From Propioniciclava coleopterorum (GTDB lineage: Bacteria > Actinomycetota > Actinomycetes > Propionibacteriales > Propionibacteriaceae), in contig NZ_CP049865.1 in assembly GCF_011393335.1 (NCBI RefSeq), forward strand, positions 310,001 through 374,000: a stretch of 64,000 nucleotides of DNA, written 5' to 3'. Both the position numbers and the translations under genes were made by a program. Below are positions 52,955-61,499 of the stretch, in pieces. Under the pieces are notes generated by a model, which had not been told where the DNA came from, searched no databases, and saw only the letters and a program-made list of their open reading frames with translations. Numbering within the stretch: the first letter of the stretch is position 1; each line of letters opens with the position of its first letter.

Positions 52955-55521
52955 AGCGGGAGATTGACGAACTCCTCCCCAAGAAGCCCGAGGCGCGACT
53001 GCGAATCTACGCATGGTCGCCGAACGATCCACCAGTCGGCTACGCGGGGCTTCTCAAGGTGGGCCAGACGACGAAGGCGGATGTGAACGCGCGCATCCGC
53101 GAGTCTCAGGGGCAGATGCAGCAGGCATACACGCTGCACGTTGATGAGCTCGCCGAACGAGGCGACGGGACGGTGTTTCGCGACTCAGATGTGCGCCAAC
53201 GGCTGATCGACAAGGGCTTCGAGAACCCGATCTTCGGCTCAGCGCGAGAGTGGATGTGGTGCACCCCAGACGATGTGCGCACGGCGATCACTGAGCTTCG
53301 CACAGGCGTGAAGCTCAGTGGAACCCATCATGAGAAGTTTCCGATGCGCCCGGAGCAAGCCAGCGCCGTGGACAAGGCCGAGGGCTACTACAAGTCCATC
53401 TGGGCCGAGGACTCTCACGCGGTGCCACGGTTCCTGTGGAACGCCAAGATGCGCTTCGGGAAGACCTTCGCCTCCTACCAACTCGCGAAGCGGCTCGGCG
53501 CCAAACGCATCCTCGTGGTCACCTTCAAGCCCGCAGTGGAGGACGCCTGGCAGACCGACCTGGAGTCTCACGCCGACTTCGACGGCTGGCAGTACCTCTC
53601 CTCGGCCACCGGGGGCAGCCCAGATGAGGCGGACAAGACTCGGCCACTGGTCTACTTCGGATCGTTCCAGGACCTGCTCGGGCGAGATCGGAAGACCGGC
53701 CTCATCAAGGCGAAGAACGAGTGGGTCCACACCACCAACTGGGACCTCGTCATCTTCGATGAATACCACTTCGGTGCGTGGCGAGAGTCCGCCAAGGAGC
53801 TGTTCGAGGGCGAGGACGAGAAAGTCAAGCAGAAGGAACTGGCCGCGGAGTACAACGACGGCCTCGTGGCCTTCGACGAGGAGCTTGACGAACTCGGCAA
53901 CGACGAGGACGACTTCCTGCCGATCACCACCCGCGCCTACCTGTACCTGTCGGGCACGCCATTCAAGGCGCTGGCAACCGGTGAGTTCATCGAGGAGCAA
54001 ATCTTCAACTGGACCTACACCGATGAGCAGCGCGCCAAGGCCGAGTACGCCGTCGCGCAACCGGACGCCTGGAACCCGTACGGGTCGCTCCCGGAGATGC
54101 GTCTGTTCACGTACCAGATGCCTGACGAGTTGATTGCCGTTGCGAATCAGGGAGAGTTCGACGAGTTCGACCTCAACGAGTTCTTCGAGGCAAAGGGCAT
54201 CGGTAAGGACGCCGAGTTCACCCACAAGACCGACGTGCAGAAGTGGCTCGATCTCGTCCGCGGCGCTCACCTTCCCACCCAGGTCGACGCGATGCGGATG
54301 GGCACCCGCCCGCCATTCCCGTACTCCGATGTCCGACTCCTGCCGTACCTTCAGCACTCGTTCTGGTTCCTGCCCAACGTTGCTGCCTGCGAGGCAATGT
54401 CGAACCTGCTCGCGGAGAAGCAGAACGTGTTCTGGCACGACTACAAGGTCCTCGTCGTCGCGGGTCCCGGCGCGGGCATCGGGCTGGATGCTCTCCCGCC
54501 AGTGCGGGCGGCGATCGGCGACGGCCACGACACCAAGACGATCACCCTGTCGTGCGGCAAGCTCACCACGGGCGTCACCGTCAAGCAGTGGTCCTCGATC
54601 CTGATGTTGCGCAACCTCAACTCACCCGAGACCTACTTTCAGGCAGCGTTCCGCGTACAGTCACCGTGGTCGATCAAGAATCCCGACGGAGACAACCCGA
54701 GCGCCGAAGCAGTCCTCAAGCCTGTGTGCTTCGTGTTCGACTTCGCGCCCACTCGCGCGCTGCGTCAGATCGCCGACTACGGCGCCGGTCTCTCGCCGGA
54801 GACGCCGAACCCTGAGCAAGCCGTCGAGGAGCTCGTGAAGTTCCTGCCCGTGTTGGCGTACGACGGGTCGAATATGACCCAGGTCGATGCCGGCGGCATC
54901 CTCGACATCGCCATGTCGGGCACCTCCGCGACCCTCCTGGCCCGCAAGTGGGAGTCCGCAATCCTCGTCAACGTCGACAACGACACCCTGCGCAAGATCA
55001 TGAACAACCCCGACGCCCTCAACGCCGTCATGAACATCGAAGGCTTCCGCGCGCTCGGCAGCGACATTTTCGAGACCGTCGTGAACAAGAGCGACGCCGT
55101 GAAGAAGGCGAAGAAGGAGAAGGGCGACGACATTACTCCGGCGGAGAAGAAGGAGTTGACGGAGGAGGAGAAGGAGTACAAGTCCAAGCGGACGCAGATT
55201 CAGGAGAAGCTGGTCAAGTTCGCCACCCGCGTCCCTGCGTTCATGTACCTGACCGACTTCCGTGAGAACACTCTTACCGACGTCATCACCAAGCTCGAAC
55301 CCGGCTTGTTCCGCACCGTCACCGGACTGACCGTCGAGGACTTCCACCTCCTCGTGAATCTCGGCGTCTTTAACGCCACCCATATGAACCAGGCCGTCTT
55401 CGCCTTCCGCCGCTACGAGGACTCCTCCTTGTCCTACACCGGCATCGAGTCCCACAAGGGCCTGCGCCGCTACGGCCTCTACGACACCGTCGTCGCCGTC
55501 AACGACGAGACCGCAGTCTGA
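52951..55521 (+). CDS. GIY-YIG nuclease-SF2 helicase fusion, restriction subunit
   Basis: The 856-residue protein has an N-terminal GIY-YIG/T5orf172-like domain (residues 15-100: RIYAWSPNDPP, GLLKVGQTTKADVNARI, FGSAREWMWCTP). The helicase core has an altered Walker A NAKMRFGKTFASYQLAK, motif II DLVIFDEYHFGAWR and motif III LYLSGTPFKAL. The C-terminal motor half carries ITLSCGKLTTGVTVKQWSSI and QAAFRVQSPW. A Lys/Glu-rich coiled segment (KKAKKEKGDDITPAEKKELT) lies near residue 720. Helicase plus nuclease in one chain fits a translocating restriction enzyme that loops or pulls unmethylated DNA before cutting. Confidence 0.85.
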   Translation: MKREIDELLPKKPEARLRIYAWSPNDPPVGYAGLLKVGQTTKADVNARIRESQGQMQQAYTLHVDELAERGDGTVFRDSDVRQRLIDKGFENPIFGSAREWMWCTPDDVRTAITELRTGVKLSGTHHEKFPMRPEQASAVDKAEGYYKSIWAEDSHAVPRFLWNAKMRFGKTFASYQLAKRLGAKRILVVTFKPAVEDAWQTDLESHADFDGWQYLSSATGGSPDEADKTRPLVYFGSFQDLLGRDRKTGLIKAKNEWVHTTNWDLVIFDEYHFGAWRESAKELFEGEDEKVKQKELAAEYNDGLVAFDEELDELGNDEDDFLPITTRAYLYLSGTPFKALATGEFIEEQIFNWTYTDEQRAKAEYAVAQPDAWNPYGSLPEMRLFTYQMPDELIAVANQGEFDEFDLNEFFEAKGIGKDAEFTHKTDVQKWLDLVRGAHLPTQVDAMRMGTRPPFPYSDVRLLPYLQHSFWFLPNVAACEAMSNLLAEKQNVFWHDYKVLVVAGPGAGIGLDALPPVRAAIGDGHDTKTITLSCGKLTTGVTVKQWSSILMLRNLNSPETYFQAAFRVQSPWSIKNPDGDNPSAEAVLKPVCFVFDFAPTRALRQIADYGAGLSPETPNPEQAVEELVKFLPVLAYDGSNMTQVDAGGILDIAMSGTSATLLARKWESAILVNVDNDTLRKIMNNPDALNAVMNIEGFRALGSDIFETVVNKSDAVKKAKKEKGDDITPAEKKELTEEEKEYKSKRTQIQEKLVKFATRVPAFMYLTDFRENTLTDVITKLEPGLFRTVTGLTVEDFHLLVNLGVFNATHMNQAVFAFRRYEDSSLSYTGIESHKGLRRYGLYDTVVAVNDETAV

Positions 55522-55551
55522 CCACCCGTCAGCCCGAATCGAGAGAGCCGC

Positions 55552-55797
55552 ATGTACTTCTAGACCCCGTGCAGCATCGAGGAGATGCTCACCGCCATCC
55601 GCAAGCGCGAGTATCTGATGCCAGCTATCCATCGTGAATTTGTCTGAGGCACGGATACCCCGTCGGCTCCTTCCTGCTCTGGAACTTCAAGCCCGACCGC
55701 GCAGTCGTACACGTTCTACGAGTTCCTGACGAACTACCGCGAGCGCGACAACCTTACGCGGACAAGACAACGGTTCCCTCCGGGCAGCAAGACCCTT
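55552..55797 (+). pseudogene. DUF262 (GmrSD/McrBC-like) gene, decayed 5' fragment
   Basis: After an AGAGAG site and ATG, the reading MYF-stop-TPCSIEEMLTAIRKREY continues to AIHREFV-stop, matching the DUF262 start where REFVW is usual. After a short loss and a frame change comes GYPVGSFLLWNFKPD, then in another frame YTFYEFLTNYRERDN, then PYADKTTVPSGQQ. All are consecutive pieces of the DUF262 N-terminal nuclease/NTPase domain. Two stops and several shifts make it nonfunctional. It ends about 12 bp before merR. The 3' end of the same gene type appears at 61500-61848. Confidence 0.75.
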
Positions 55798-55808
55798 CAG
55801 CCGATTGG

Positions 55809-56198
55809 TCAGAGGTACCGGCAGATCGACTCGGGTGTGCAGACCTCCGGCGGCGTCTGTGCTGCGTTCGCGCGTAGGTCGGCGACGCTGGTACGGAGCA
55901 GGCGGAGCTGCTCGAGCTGCTCGTCGATCTCGACCAGTCGCCGGTCGAGAAGGTCTCGAACATGACCGCACGGCGACCCGCCCGCGTCACGTACTTCGAG
56001 GATCTCGGCGGTTTGCGCGAGAGTGAGCCCTGCTGCGCGGGCCCGGTCGATGAATTCGAGCCGCTGCACCGCCTCGTCGCCGTAGTTGCGGTACCCAGCC
56101 GGGGTGCGCTCCGGCGGTTGGAGCAGCCCGCGCTCCTCGTAGTACCGCAGCGTGGACGCCCTCGTCTTCGCCTTCCCCGCGAGTTCCCCGATCCGCAT
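55809..56198 (-). CDS. merR: Mercury-responsive MerR regulator
   Basis: The 129-residue protein has the MerR winged helix (MRIGELAGKAKTRASTLRYY and EERGLLQPPERTPAGYRNYG) and a dimerisation helix. Cysteines occur at the place of the metal site (GSPCGHVRDLL) and near the end (PPEVCTPESICRYL). Classical MerR binds Hg(II) with three Cys; here the first and the last pair could serve, with different spacing. The ATG at 56198 is chosen because the longer reading crosses the promoter. It is divergent from merA and shares its operator. Confidence 0.8.
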   Translation of the reverse strand: MRIGELAGKAKTRASTLRYYEERGLLQPPERTPAGYRNYGDEAVQRLEFIDRARAAGLTLAQTAEILEVRDAGGSPCGHVRDLLDRRLVEIDEQLEQLRLLRTSVADLRANAAQTPPEVCTPESICRYL

Positions 56199-56217
56199 CG
56201 TCACCTCGGCCACCGAC

Positions 56218-56249
56218 TTGACCTTCAAGCATACTTTAAGGTCCATTCT
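56218..56249 (+). promoter_or_regulatory. merA promoter with MerR-type operator
   Basis: TTGACC (56218-56223) and a -10 region CATTCT (56244-56249) are 20 bases apart, the overlong spacer typical of MerR-activated promoters. Between them is the near-perfect palindrome ACCTTCAAG-CATA-CTTTAAGGT, the expected MerR site. Confidence 0.75.
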
Positions 56250-56296
56250 TTCAGGAGTGGCCGCACGAGTGGCCGGTTCGAACTGGAGGAGGCATC

Positions 56297-57673
56297 GTGA
56301 CATGGCACACGGAGGTTGATCTCGTGGTGATCGGGACGGGCGGGGCGGCGATGTCCGCAGCGATCCACGCGCGCCTCGAGGGGGCCAGCGTGGTCGCCAT
56401 CGAATCGGGAACCCTCGGCGGTACCTGCGTGAACGTGGGTTGTGTGCCGTCCAAGACGCTTCTCGCGGCCGCGCACACCCGGCACTCCGCCCTCACGAAC
56501 CGGTTCTCAGGCGTCCCCAGCTCTGCTGGGATGGTCGATCTCAGCGCGCTCATCGAGCAGAAGGATGATCTGGTTGGGATGCTCCGCCAGACCAAGTACG
56601 CCGACATCGCCGCTGCCTACGGGTTTGACATCCTCCCGGGCACTGCAACGTTCACAGACGCTGGAACCCTGCTCGTGGATGGACGACCGGTGCGCGCGAA
56701 GTCGTATCTCGTCGCCACCGGCGCCGAGCCGCACGTGCCGGCAATCCCTGGGCTTGAGCAGGTTGATTACCTCACGTCGACCACAGCGATGGAACTGACG
56801 GAACTGCCCGCGTCGCTCGTGGTGATCGGCGGTGGCTTCGTCGGCCTGGAACAGGCGCAGCTGTTCGCCCGGCTCGGAGTAGAGGTCACCGTCATCGGTC
56901 GGCTCGCCCCGCACGCCGAACCGGAACTGTCATCCGAGCTCCGCAAGGCCTTCCTGGCCGAGGGGATCAGCGTCATCGGCGACCGCGCAGCCACGATCAC
57001 CCAGCACGAGGGCCTGGTCCAGGTGACGACCCGCAACGGGAAGGACGCGACCGGTGAACGTGTCCTCGTTGCCACCGGTCGCACCCCGCGCACCGAAGGG
57101 CTCAACCTTCCTGCTGCGGGTATCGCGACCGACGAGCGCGGCTTCGTCATCGTAGACGAGCAGCAGCGGACCACGAACCCGGCTGTGTTCGCCGCCGGTG
57201 ACGTCACTGACGTGCCCCAGTACGTGTACGTCGCCGCGAGGACTGGGAAGATCGCCGCGCACAACGCCCTGGGTCACGACGAGCGAGTCGACTACACCGG
57301 GTTGCCGTCTGTGCTGTTCACCTCACCCCAACTGGCCTCCGCCGGGATCACCGAAGCCAGCGCCATCGCCGCCGGATACCGGTGCGCCTGCCGATTCCTA
57401 CGACTTTCCGACGTGCCCAGGGCCATCGCCAACCACGACACACGCGGCGGCATCAAGGTCGTCGCCGACGCCGACACCGGCAAAGTCCTCGGTATCCACG
57501 CCCTCGCCGACACCGCTGGGGAGATGATGCTCGCCGCAACCTACGCCATCACCGCCGGATTCACCGTCACCCAACTCGCCGACACCTGGGCCCCCTACCT
57601 CACCATGGCCGAAGGCATCCGCCTCACCGCGAACCTCTTCCGCAACGAACTCCCCACCTCCTGCTGCGCCTGA
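56297..57673 (+). CDS. merA: Mercuric reductase
   Basis: The 458-residue flavoprotein has FAD motif VVIGTGGAAMSAAIHARLEG, the redox-active pair GTCVNVGCVPSKTL, NAD(P)H site VVIGGGFVGLEQAQLFARLG and FAD motif VFAAGDVTDVPQYVYVAA. It ends NELPTSCCA, the C-terminal Cys-Cys that delivers Hg(II) to the active site and separates MerA from dihydrolipoamide dehydrogenase. It lacks the N-terminal NmerA metal-binding domain. GGAGGAGG precedes the GTG. It reduces Hg(II) to volatile Hg(0) in the cytoplasm. No merT or merP transporter gene is beside it. Confidence 0.93.
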   Translation: MTWHTEVDLVVIGTGGAAMSAAIHARLEGASVVAIESGTLGGTCVNVGCVPSKTLLAAAHTRHSALTNRFSGVPSSAGMVDLSALIEQKDDLVGMLRQTKYADIAAAYGFDILPGTATFTDAGTLLVDGRPVRAKSYLVATGAEPHVPAIPGLEQVDYLTSTTAMELTELPASLVVIGGGFVGLEQAQLFARLGVEVTVIGRLAPHAEPELSSELRKAFLAEGISVIGDRAATITQHEGLVQVTTRNGKDATGERVLVATGRTPRTEGLNLPAAGIATDERGFVIVDEQQRTTNPAVFAAGDVTDVPQYVYVAARTGKIAAHNALGHDERVDYTGLPSVLFTSPQLASAGITEASAIAAGYRCACRFLRLSDVPRAIANHDTRGGIKVVADADTGKVLGIHALADTAGEMMLAATYAITAGFTVTQLADTWAPYLTMAEGIRLTANLFRNELPTSCCA

Positions 57674-57895
57674 CACAAGAGCCGGGCCCAGCGATGTGGT
57701 GATCCAAGTGATATCCGCGACGCCTTCAACACCGGCACCGACCGCGTGATCGACGCCTACGCGGTCAGCGTGGGCTCAGTTGAGGCAGCGGCGCCGAGCA
57801 CGTCGTCTGGGCCGCTCACACGCGCAGCGCACCGGGACACTCAGCCGCCAGGTAGCAACCACAGCACGCTGCCATCTACGCAGTCGGCTACGAGT

Positions 57896-58498
57896 TCAGA
57901 GGCCGAAGGCACCACCACTGACGAGGATGAAGATGCCCAGGCCGATGAGCACGATCGGGAACAGGATGTGTTCCCAGCGTTCCAGGAGTTCGGCGATCGG
58001 TCGGCGGGTGGCGACGAACTTGCCCAGGCCGACGAGGGCGGCGACCAGGGCGAGGAACACGATGCAGTACGCCACCACGGCCGCTGGGCCCACGCTGAGG
58101 AAGACCGGGACGTAGACGCCGATGTTGTCCCCGCCGTTGGCGAAGGTCACCCCGGCCACCGTCCACACCCCAACCTTCTTGCCCTCGACCTTTGCCTCAT
58201 CGTCATCGTCGGCACCGCGGTTGCGCCAGGCTTGCCACGCAGCCCAAAGTCCCAACCCCAGCGGAATGAGTCCGAAGTAGGGGATGACCTCTGGCGGCAG
58301 GAACGCTCCCGCCCCGAGCGTCACCAGCACGGAAGCGCCCAGGATGCCAGCGAACCCGAGGTACTGTCCGACCAGGATTCGGGCGGTGGTCCCGCGCTGG
58401 CCCACGCCTCGGGCGAAGAACAGTGAGAGCACGATGATGTCATCGATGTTCGTGGCGATGAATAGGCCGATCGCCTGCAGGACGGAGGACAGGATCAT
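57896..58498 (-). CDS. cadD: Cadmium resistance transporter, CadD family
   Basis: The 200-residue membrane protein has about five or six helices with family motifs GLFIATNIDDIIVLSLFFA near the start and FANGGDNIGVYVPVFLS in the second half, plus an acidic loop DDDDEAKVEGKK between. CadD proteins give cadmium resistance, by efflux or sequestration. It is the last gene of the minus-strand metal operon, 76 bp after lspA. A 222-bp stretch separates it from merA; I see no gene there. Confidence 0.88.
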   Translation of the reverse strand: MILSSVLQAIGLFIATNIDDIIVLSLFFARGVGQRGTTARILVGQYLGFAGILGASVLVTLGAGAFLPPEVIPYFGLIPLGLGLWAAWQAWRNRGADDDDEAKVEGKKVGVWTVAGVTFANGGDNIGVYVPVFLSVGPAAVVAYCIVFLALVAALVGLGKFVATRRPIAELLERWEHILFPIVLIGLGIFILVSGGAFGL

Positions 58499-58574
58499 GC
58501 GCCCACCGCCGCGTTACAGCCGCCTGGCGACCCAGCGGTTCCGGCAGCCGCGTGCCGTTGATACTCTGCGACCA

Positions 58575-59144
58575 TCATTGTCCGTTCCTGGTGTGGTGTG
58601 GGCCTCGGAGGTAAAGCAGGACGCCCAGGGCGACGCCGAAACCGAGGATGACGTCGGCAAGGTTGCCGATGAACAGGTTGCCGTAGGCGAGGAAGTCGGT
58701 GACGTGACCGCGGCCAAACTCGGGAGGGGCGAACAGCCGGTCCAGCAGGTTGCCGACCGCGCCTCCCCACACCAGGCCGATCGCGACCGCCCACCCGACG
58801 GTGCGGGCGCGGGTTGCGGCGACGAGTAGAGCGACAGAGGCCGCCGCGGCGATGACGGTGAGCAGCCAGGTTGCGCCGGCTCCGAGGGACATCACGGTGC
58901 CGGGGTTGAACGCGAGCTGCAAGCCGAGCCAGTCTCCCAAGAGCGGAATACGGTCATCCTCGCTGAGCTGAGCGAGGGCGAGTGCCTTGCTGCCTTGATC
59001 GATCAGCACCGCGCCAGCGGCGACGGCGCACGCGAGCAGGAACCAGCGGAGCCGGACGCGCGCCGCCGCCGGGCCGGCAGAACTCGCTTCCACGGCATCC
59101 GCTTTTCCCGGGGAGGGAGCGGAGCCGTCAAGGGGATCGGTCAT
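58575..59144 (-). CDS. lspA: Lipoprotein signal peptidase LspA paralogue
   Basis: The 189-residue protein has four helices and the aspartyl peptidase motifs of LspA: VLIDQGSK, LAFNPGTVMSLG (usually NxGaaF), GGAVGNLLDRL with the first catalytic Asp, and VTDFLAYGNLFIGNLADVIL with the second. LspA cleaves prolipoprotein signals. A copy inside a metal-resistance operon is known from other Gram-positive cassettes, but its value there is unclear. It overlaps the ATPase gene by 4 bp. The housekeeping lspA should be elsewhere. Confidence 0.88.
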   Translation of the reverse strand: MTDPLDGSAPSPGKADAVEASSAGPAAARVRLRWFLLACAVAAGAVLIDQGSKALALAQLSEDDRIPLLGDWLGLQLAFNPGTVMSLGAGATWLLTVIAAAASVALLVAATRARTVGWAVAIGLVWGGAVGNLLDRLFAPPEFGRGHVTDFLAYGNLFIGNLADVILGFGVALGVLLYLRGPHHTRNGQ

Positions 59145-61045
59145 GCCTTCGTGCGCCGCGCCGCGCGGAGCCCGTTGAGGATGACGACGACTTCAGCGAC
59201 CTCGTGTACAAGCACGACCGCGGCGAGCCCGAGGACTCCGGTAATCGCCAGCGGCAGCAGCACCACGATGATCGCGATCGACAACACGACGTTCTGGTTG
59301 ATTATGTTGCGGCCGCGGCGGGCGTGGGCGAGGGCCTGTGGGATGAGGCGCAGGTCGTGGCCGGTGAACGCGACGTCGGCCGACTCGATCGCAGCATCGG
59401 CGCCCTTGGCTCCCATCGCGATCCCCACATCCGCGGCCGCCAGCGCGGGAGCGTCGTTGATGCCGTCCCCGATCATGGCAGTGGGCTGAGACTTCGACAA
59501 CTCCGCGACGGCGGTGGCCTTGTCCTCGGGGCGCAGCTCGGCGCGCACGTCCATGATGCCGGCCTGGCCGGCCAGCGCTGCGGCGGTGCGGGCGTTGTCG
59601 CCGGTGAGCATCGTCACCCCGATCCCGCGGCGGTTCAGCGTGGCGATGACCTCGGGAACCTCTGGGCGCAGTTCGTCACGCACCCCGATCGCGCCAGCCG
59701 GCCGGTCGCCGCGGTGGACGATGACGACGGTCATCCCCTCGGATTCCATCACCTGCACCTGGTCGGCCAGCGTGCCGGCGTCCAGCCAGCGGGGGCTACC
59801 GACGGCGAGACGGGCACTACCGAGCGTGCCGGTGATGCCGCGCCCGGCGGTCTCGGTGACGTCGTGCGCGGTCGGGGCGTCGGGGACGGCCTTCGTGATC
59901 GCGGCGGCCAGCGGGTGCGTGCTGTGACCTTCCAGGCTCGCCGCCCACGCCAGCACCTCATTCTCGGTCGCGCCGGTGGTGACGACGCGGGTCACCGTGG
60001 GCTCGTTGCGGGTCAGCGTGCCGGTCTTGTCGACGGCGACGTGGCGGATGCCGCCGAACCGCTCGAACGCGGCCCCGGACTTCACGACCACACCGAACTT
60101 CGACGCCGCGCCGATCGCGGAAACAACGGTGACCGGGACGGCGATCGCCAGCGCGCACGGCGAGGCTGCGACCAGCACCACCAGAGCGCGGGTGATCCAC
60201 AGCTCAGGGTCGCCGCTCAACAGCGACCCAAGCACGCCGACCAGCACGGCGAGGATCATCACGCCGGGCACCAGCGGGCGGGCGATCCGGTCGGCCAGGC
60301 GGGCACGGTCGCCCTTCTCGGCCTGCGCCTGCTCGACCAGCTCCACGATGGTGGTGAGCGAGTTGTCGGTGCCGGCGGCGGTGGCCTCGACCTCGAGCAC
60401 GCCGGTGGTGTTGATCGACCCGGCCGAGACGTCGGTGCCCGGTTCGACCTCGACCGGGATCGATTCACCCGTGATCGCGGACGTGTCCAGGCTGCTCCGC
60501 CCGGCCCGCACGGTGCCGTCGGTGGCGATCCGTTCGCCCGGCCGGACCACCAGGACATCCCCGACGCGCAGCTCCTTCGCCTCGACCTCGGCGGTGGCGT
60601 CGCCGCGCTTGACGAGTGCGGTTTCGGGCACGAGCTTCAACAGCGCCCGCAACCCTGCGCGGGCGCGGTCCATCGCCTTGTCCTCCAGCGCCTCCGCGAT
60701 GGAGTACAGGAATGCCAGCGCGGCGGCCTCCTCGACGTAGCCGAGGATCACCGCGCCGGTCGCGCTGATCGTCATCAGCAGCCCGATGCCGAACTTGCCC
60801 TTGGTGAACAGCTTGCGCAGCGCGCCCGGCACGAACGTGTACGCGCCCAGCAGCAGGCCGATCCAGAACAGCACCAGGCCCGCGGTCTCCGCGCCGGTCC
60901 ACTCGCACACCAGGCCGGCGGCGAACGCGACGCCGGAGGCGATCGGGATCAGAACGCTCGGGCTCCGATACCACGGCCGGTCATCGTCATCATCGTGGTC
61001 GTCGAGGTCGACATGCTCGACCTGCGAACCCGTGACCGCGCTCAC
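59141..61045 (-). CDS. Heavy-metal P1B-type ATPase (CtpG/CadA-like)
   Basis: The 634-residue pump has an N-terminal His/Asp-rich metal patch (VEHVDLDDHDDDDDRPW) instead of a CxxC domain. The helix-4 metal motif is ASPCALAIAV (SPC, not CPC). The phosphorylation site is VDKTGTLTRNEP, the nucleotide-domain HP motif is STHPLAAAI and the hinge is MIGDGINDAPAL. The SPC form is typical of P1B-4 pumps for Co, Zn, Cd or Fe, although the final helix differs from the usual HEGGT. Its GTG overlaps the cmtR stop. A CmtR-ATPase pair is known in mycobacteria as cmtR-ctpG. Confidence 0.9.
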   Translation of the reverse strand: MSAVTGSQVEHVDLDDHDDDDDRPWYRSPSVLIPIASGVAFAAGLVCEWTGAETAGLVLFWIGLLLGAYTFVPGALRKLFTKGKFGIGLLMTISATGAVILGYVEEAAALAFLYSIAEALEDKAMDRARAGLRALLKLVPETALVKRGDATAEVEAKELRVGDVLVVRPGERIATDGTVRAGRSSLDTSAITGESIPVEVEPGTDVSAGSINTTGVLEVEATAAGTDNSLTTIVELVEQAQAEKGDRARLADRIARPLVPGVMILAVLVGVLGSLLSGDPELWITRALVVLVAASPCALAIAVPVTVVSAIGAASKFGVVVKSGAAFERFGGIRHVAVDKTGTLTRNEPTVTRVVTTGATENEVLAWAASLEGHSTHPLAAAITKAVPDAPTAHDVTETAGRGITGTLGSARLAVGSPRWLDAGTLADQVQVMESEGMTVVIVHRGDRPAGAIGVRDELRPEVPEVIATLNRRGIGVTMLTGDNARTAAALAGQAGIMDVRAELRPEDKATAVAELSKSQPTAMIGDGINDAPALAAADVGIAMGAKGADAAIESADVAFTGHDLRLIPQALAHARRGRNIINQNVVLSIAIIVVLLPLAITGVLGLAAVVLVHEVAEVVVILNGLRAARRTKA

Positions 61046-61401
61046 GCCCGCACCTCCCCCGCCTGGCAACCCTCGACCCCGCAGTCCGGGTCCATGCACG
61101 GCACGCTCTCGTCAACCGCGAGCGTGACATCCACCAGCGCCGTCAGCGCGCGGGCCAGGTGCGGGTCTGCCACCTCGTAGCGGGTCTGTCGGCCCTCGGG
61201 CTCGGCCACCACGATCCCGCACCCGCGCAGGCATGTCAGATGGTTCGACACGTTCGAGCGCGACAACCCCAGCTCGCGGGACAGCACCGCCGGGTAGCTC
61301 GGCCCGGCCAGCAGGGTCAGCAGAATGCGGGAGCGGGTCGGGTCGGCCATAGCTCGGCCGAGCCGGTTCATCACGTCGAGTCGATCGGAAATAGTCAGCA
61401 T
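61042..61401 (-). CDS. cmtR: CmtR-like ArsR-family metal sensor
   Basis: The 119-residue protein has the ArsR winged helix (PAVLSRELGLSRSNVSNHLT) followed by CLRGCGIV, the two Cys that bind Cd/Pb in CmtR, and a C-terminal CMDPDCGVEGC for the third ligand. It should leave its operator when Cd or Pb binds. The ATG at 61401 is preferred because the alternative GTG at 61416 lies in the operator palindrome. No ribosome-binding site precedes it, so the message may be leaderless. It heads the ATPase-lspA-cadD operon. Confidence 0.9.
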   Translation of the reverse strand: MLTISDRLDVMNRLGRAMADPTRSRILLTLLAGPSYPAVLSRELGLSRSNVSNHLTCLRGCGIVVAEPEGRQTRYEVADPHLARALTALVDVTLAVDESVPCMDPDCGVEGCQAGEVRA

Positions 61402-61414
61402 ACGATGACTATAC

Positions 61415-61431
61415 ACTGTACGACGTACAGT
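61415..61431. promoter_or_regulatory. Operator of the cmtR metal operon
   Basis: ACTGTAC-GAC-GTACAGT is a perfect 7-3-7 palindrome ending 14 bases before the cmtR ATG. Its place and symmetry fit an ArsR-family operator overlapping the promoter. Confidence 0.7.
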
Positions 61432-61499
61432 CGGCGCCAGGTGTCCTCACGAGCGGCGAGTCAGTTGACAGCTCCCTACCAGCGAGCGTGGCGAAGTGC

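Noticed and set aside
55522-55560. The helicase gene running on into the DUF262 remnant as one fusion
   Set aside because: The helicase stop is followed by a separate ribosome-binding site and ATG, and the remnant is in a decayed state.
57674-57895. Possible small gene between merA and cadD
   Set aside because: Short readings exist, but none has a ribosome-binding site or recognisable sequence; treated as noncoding.
58982-61180. A 732-codon open frame on the plus strand opposite the P-type ATPase and lspA
   Set aside because: Composition-driven antisense frame with Arg/Gly/His-rich sequence; the ATPase motifs are all on the minus strand.
61415-61431. The ACTGTAC palindrome as an att site of the metal cassette
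   Set aside because: No second copy is found near 55.8 kb, and its place just before cmtR fits an ArsR operator.
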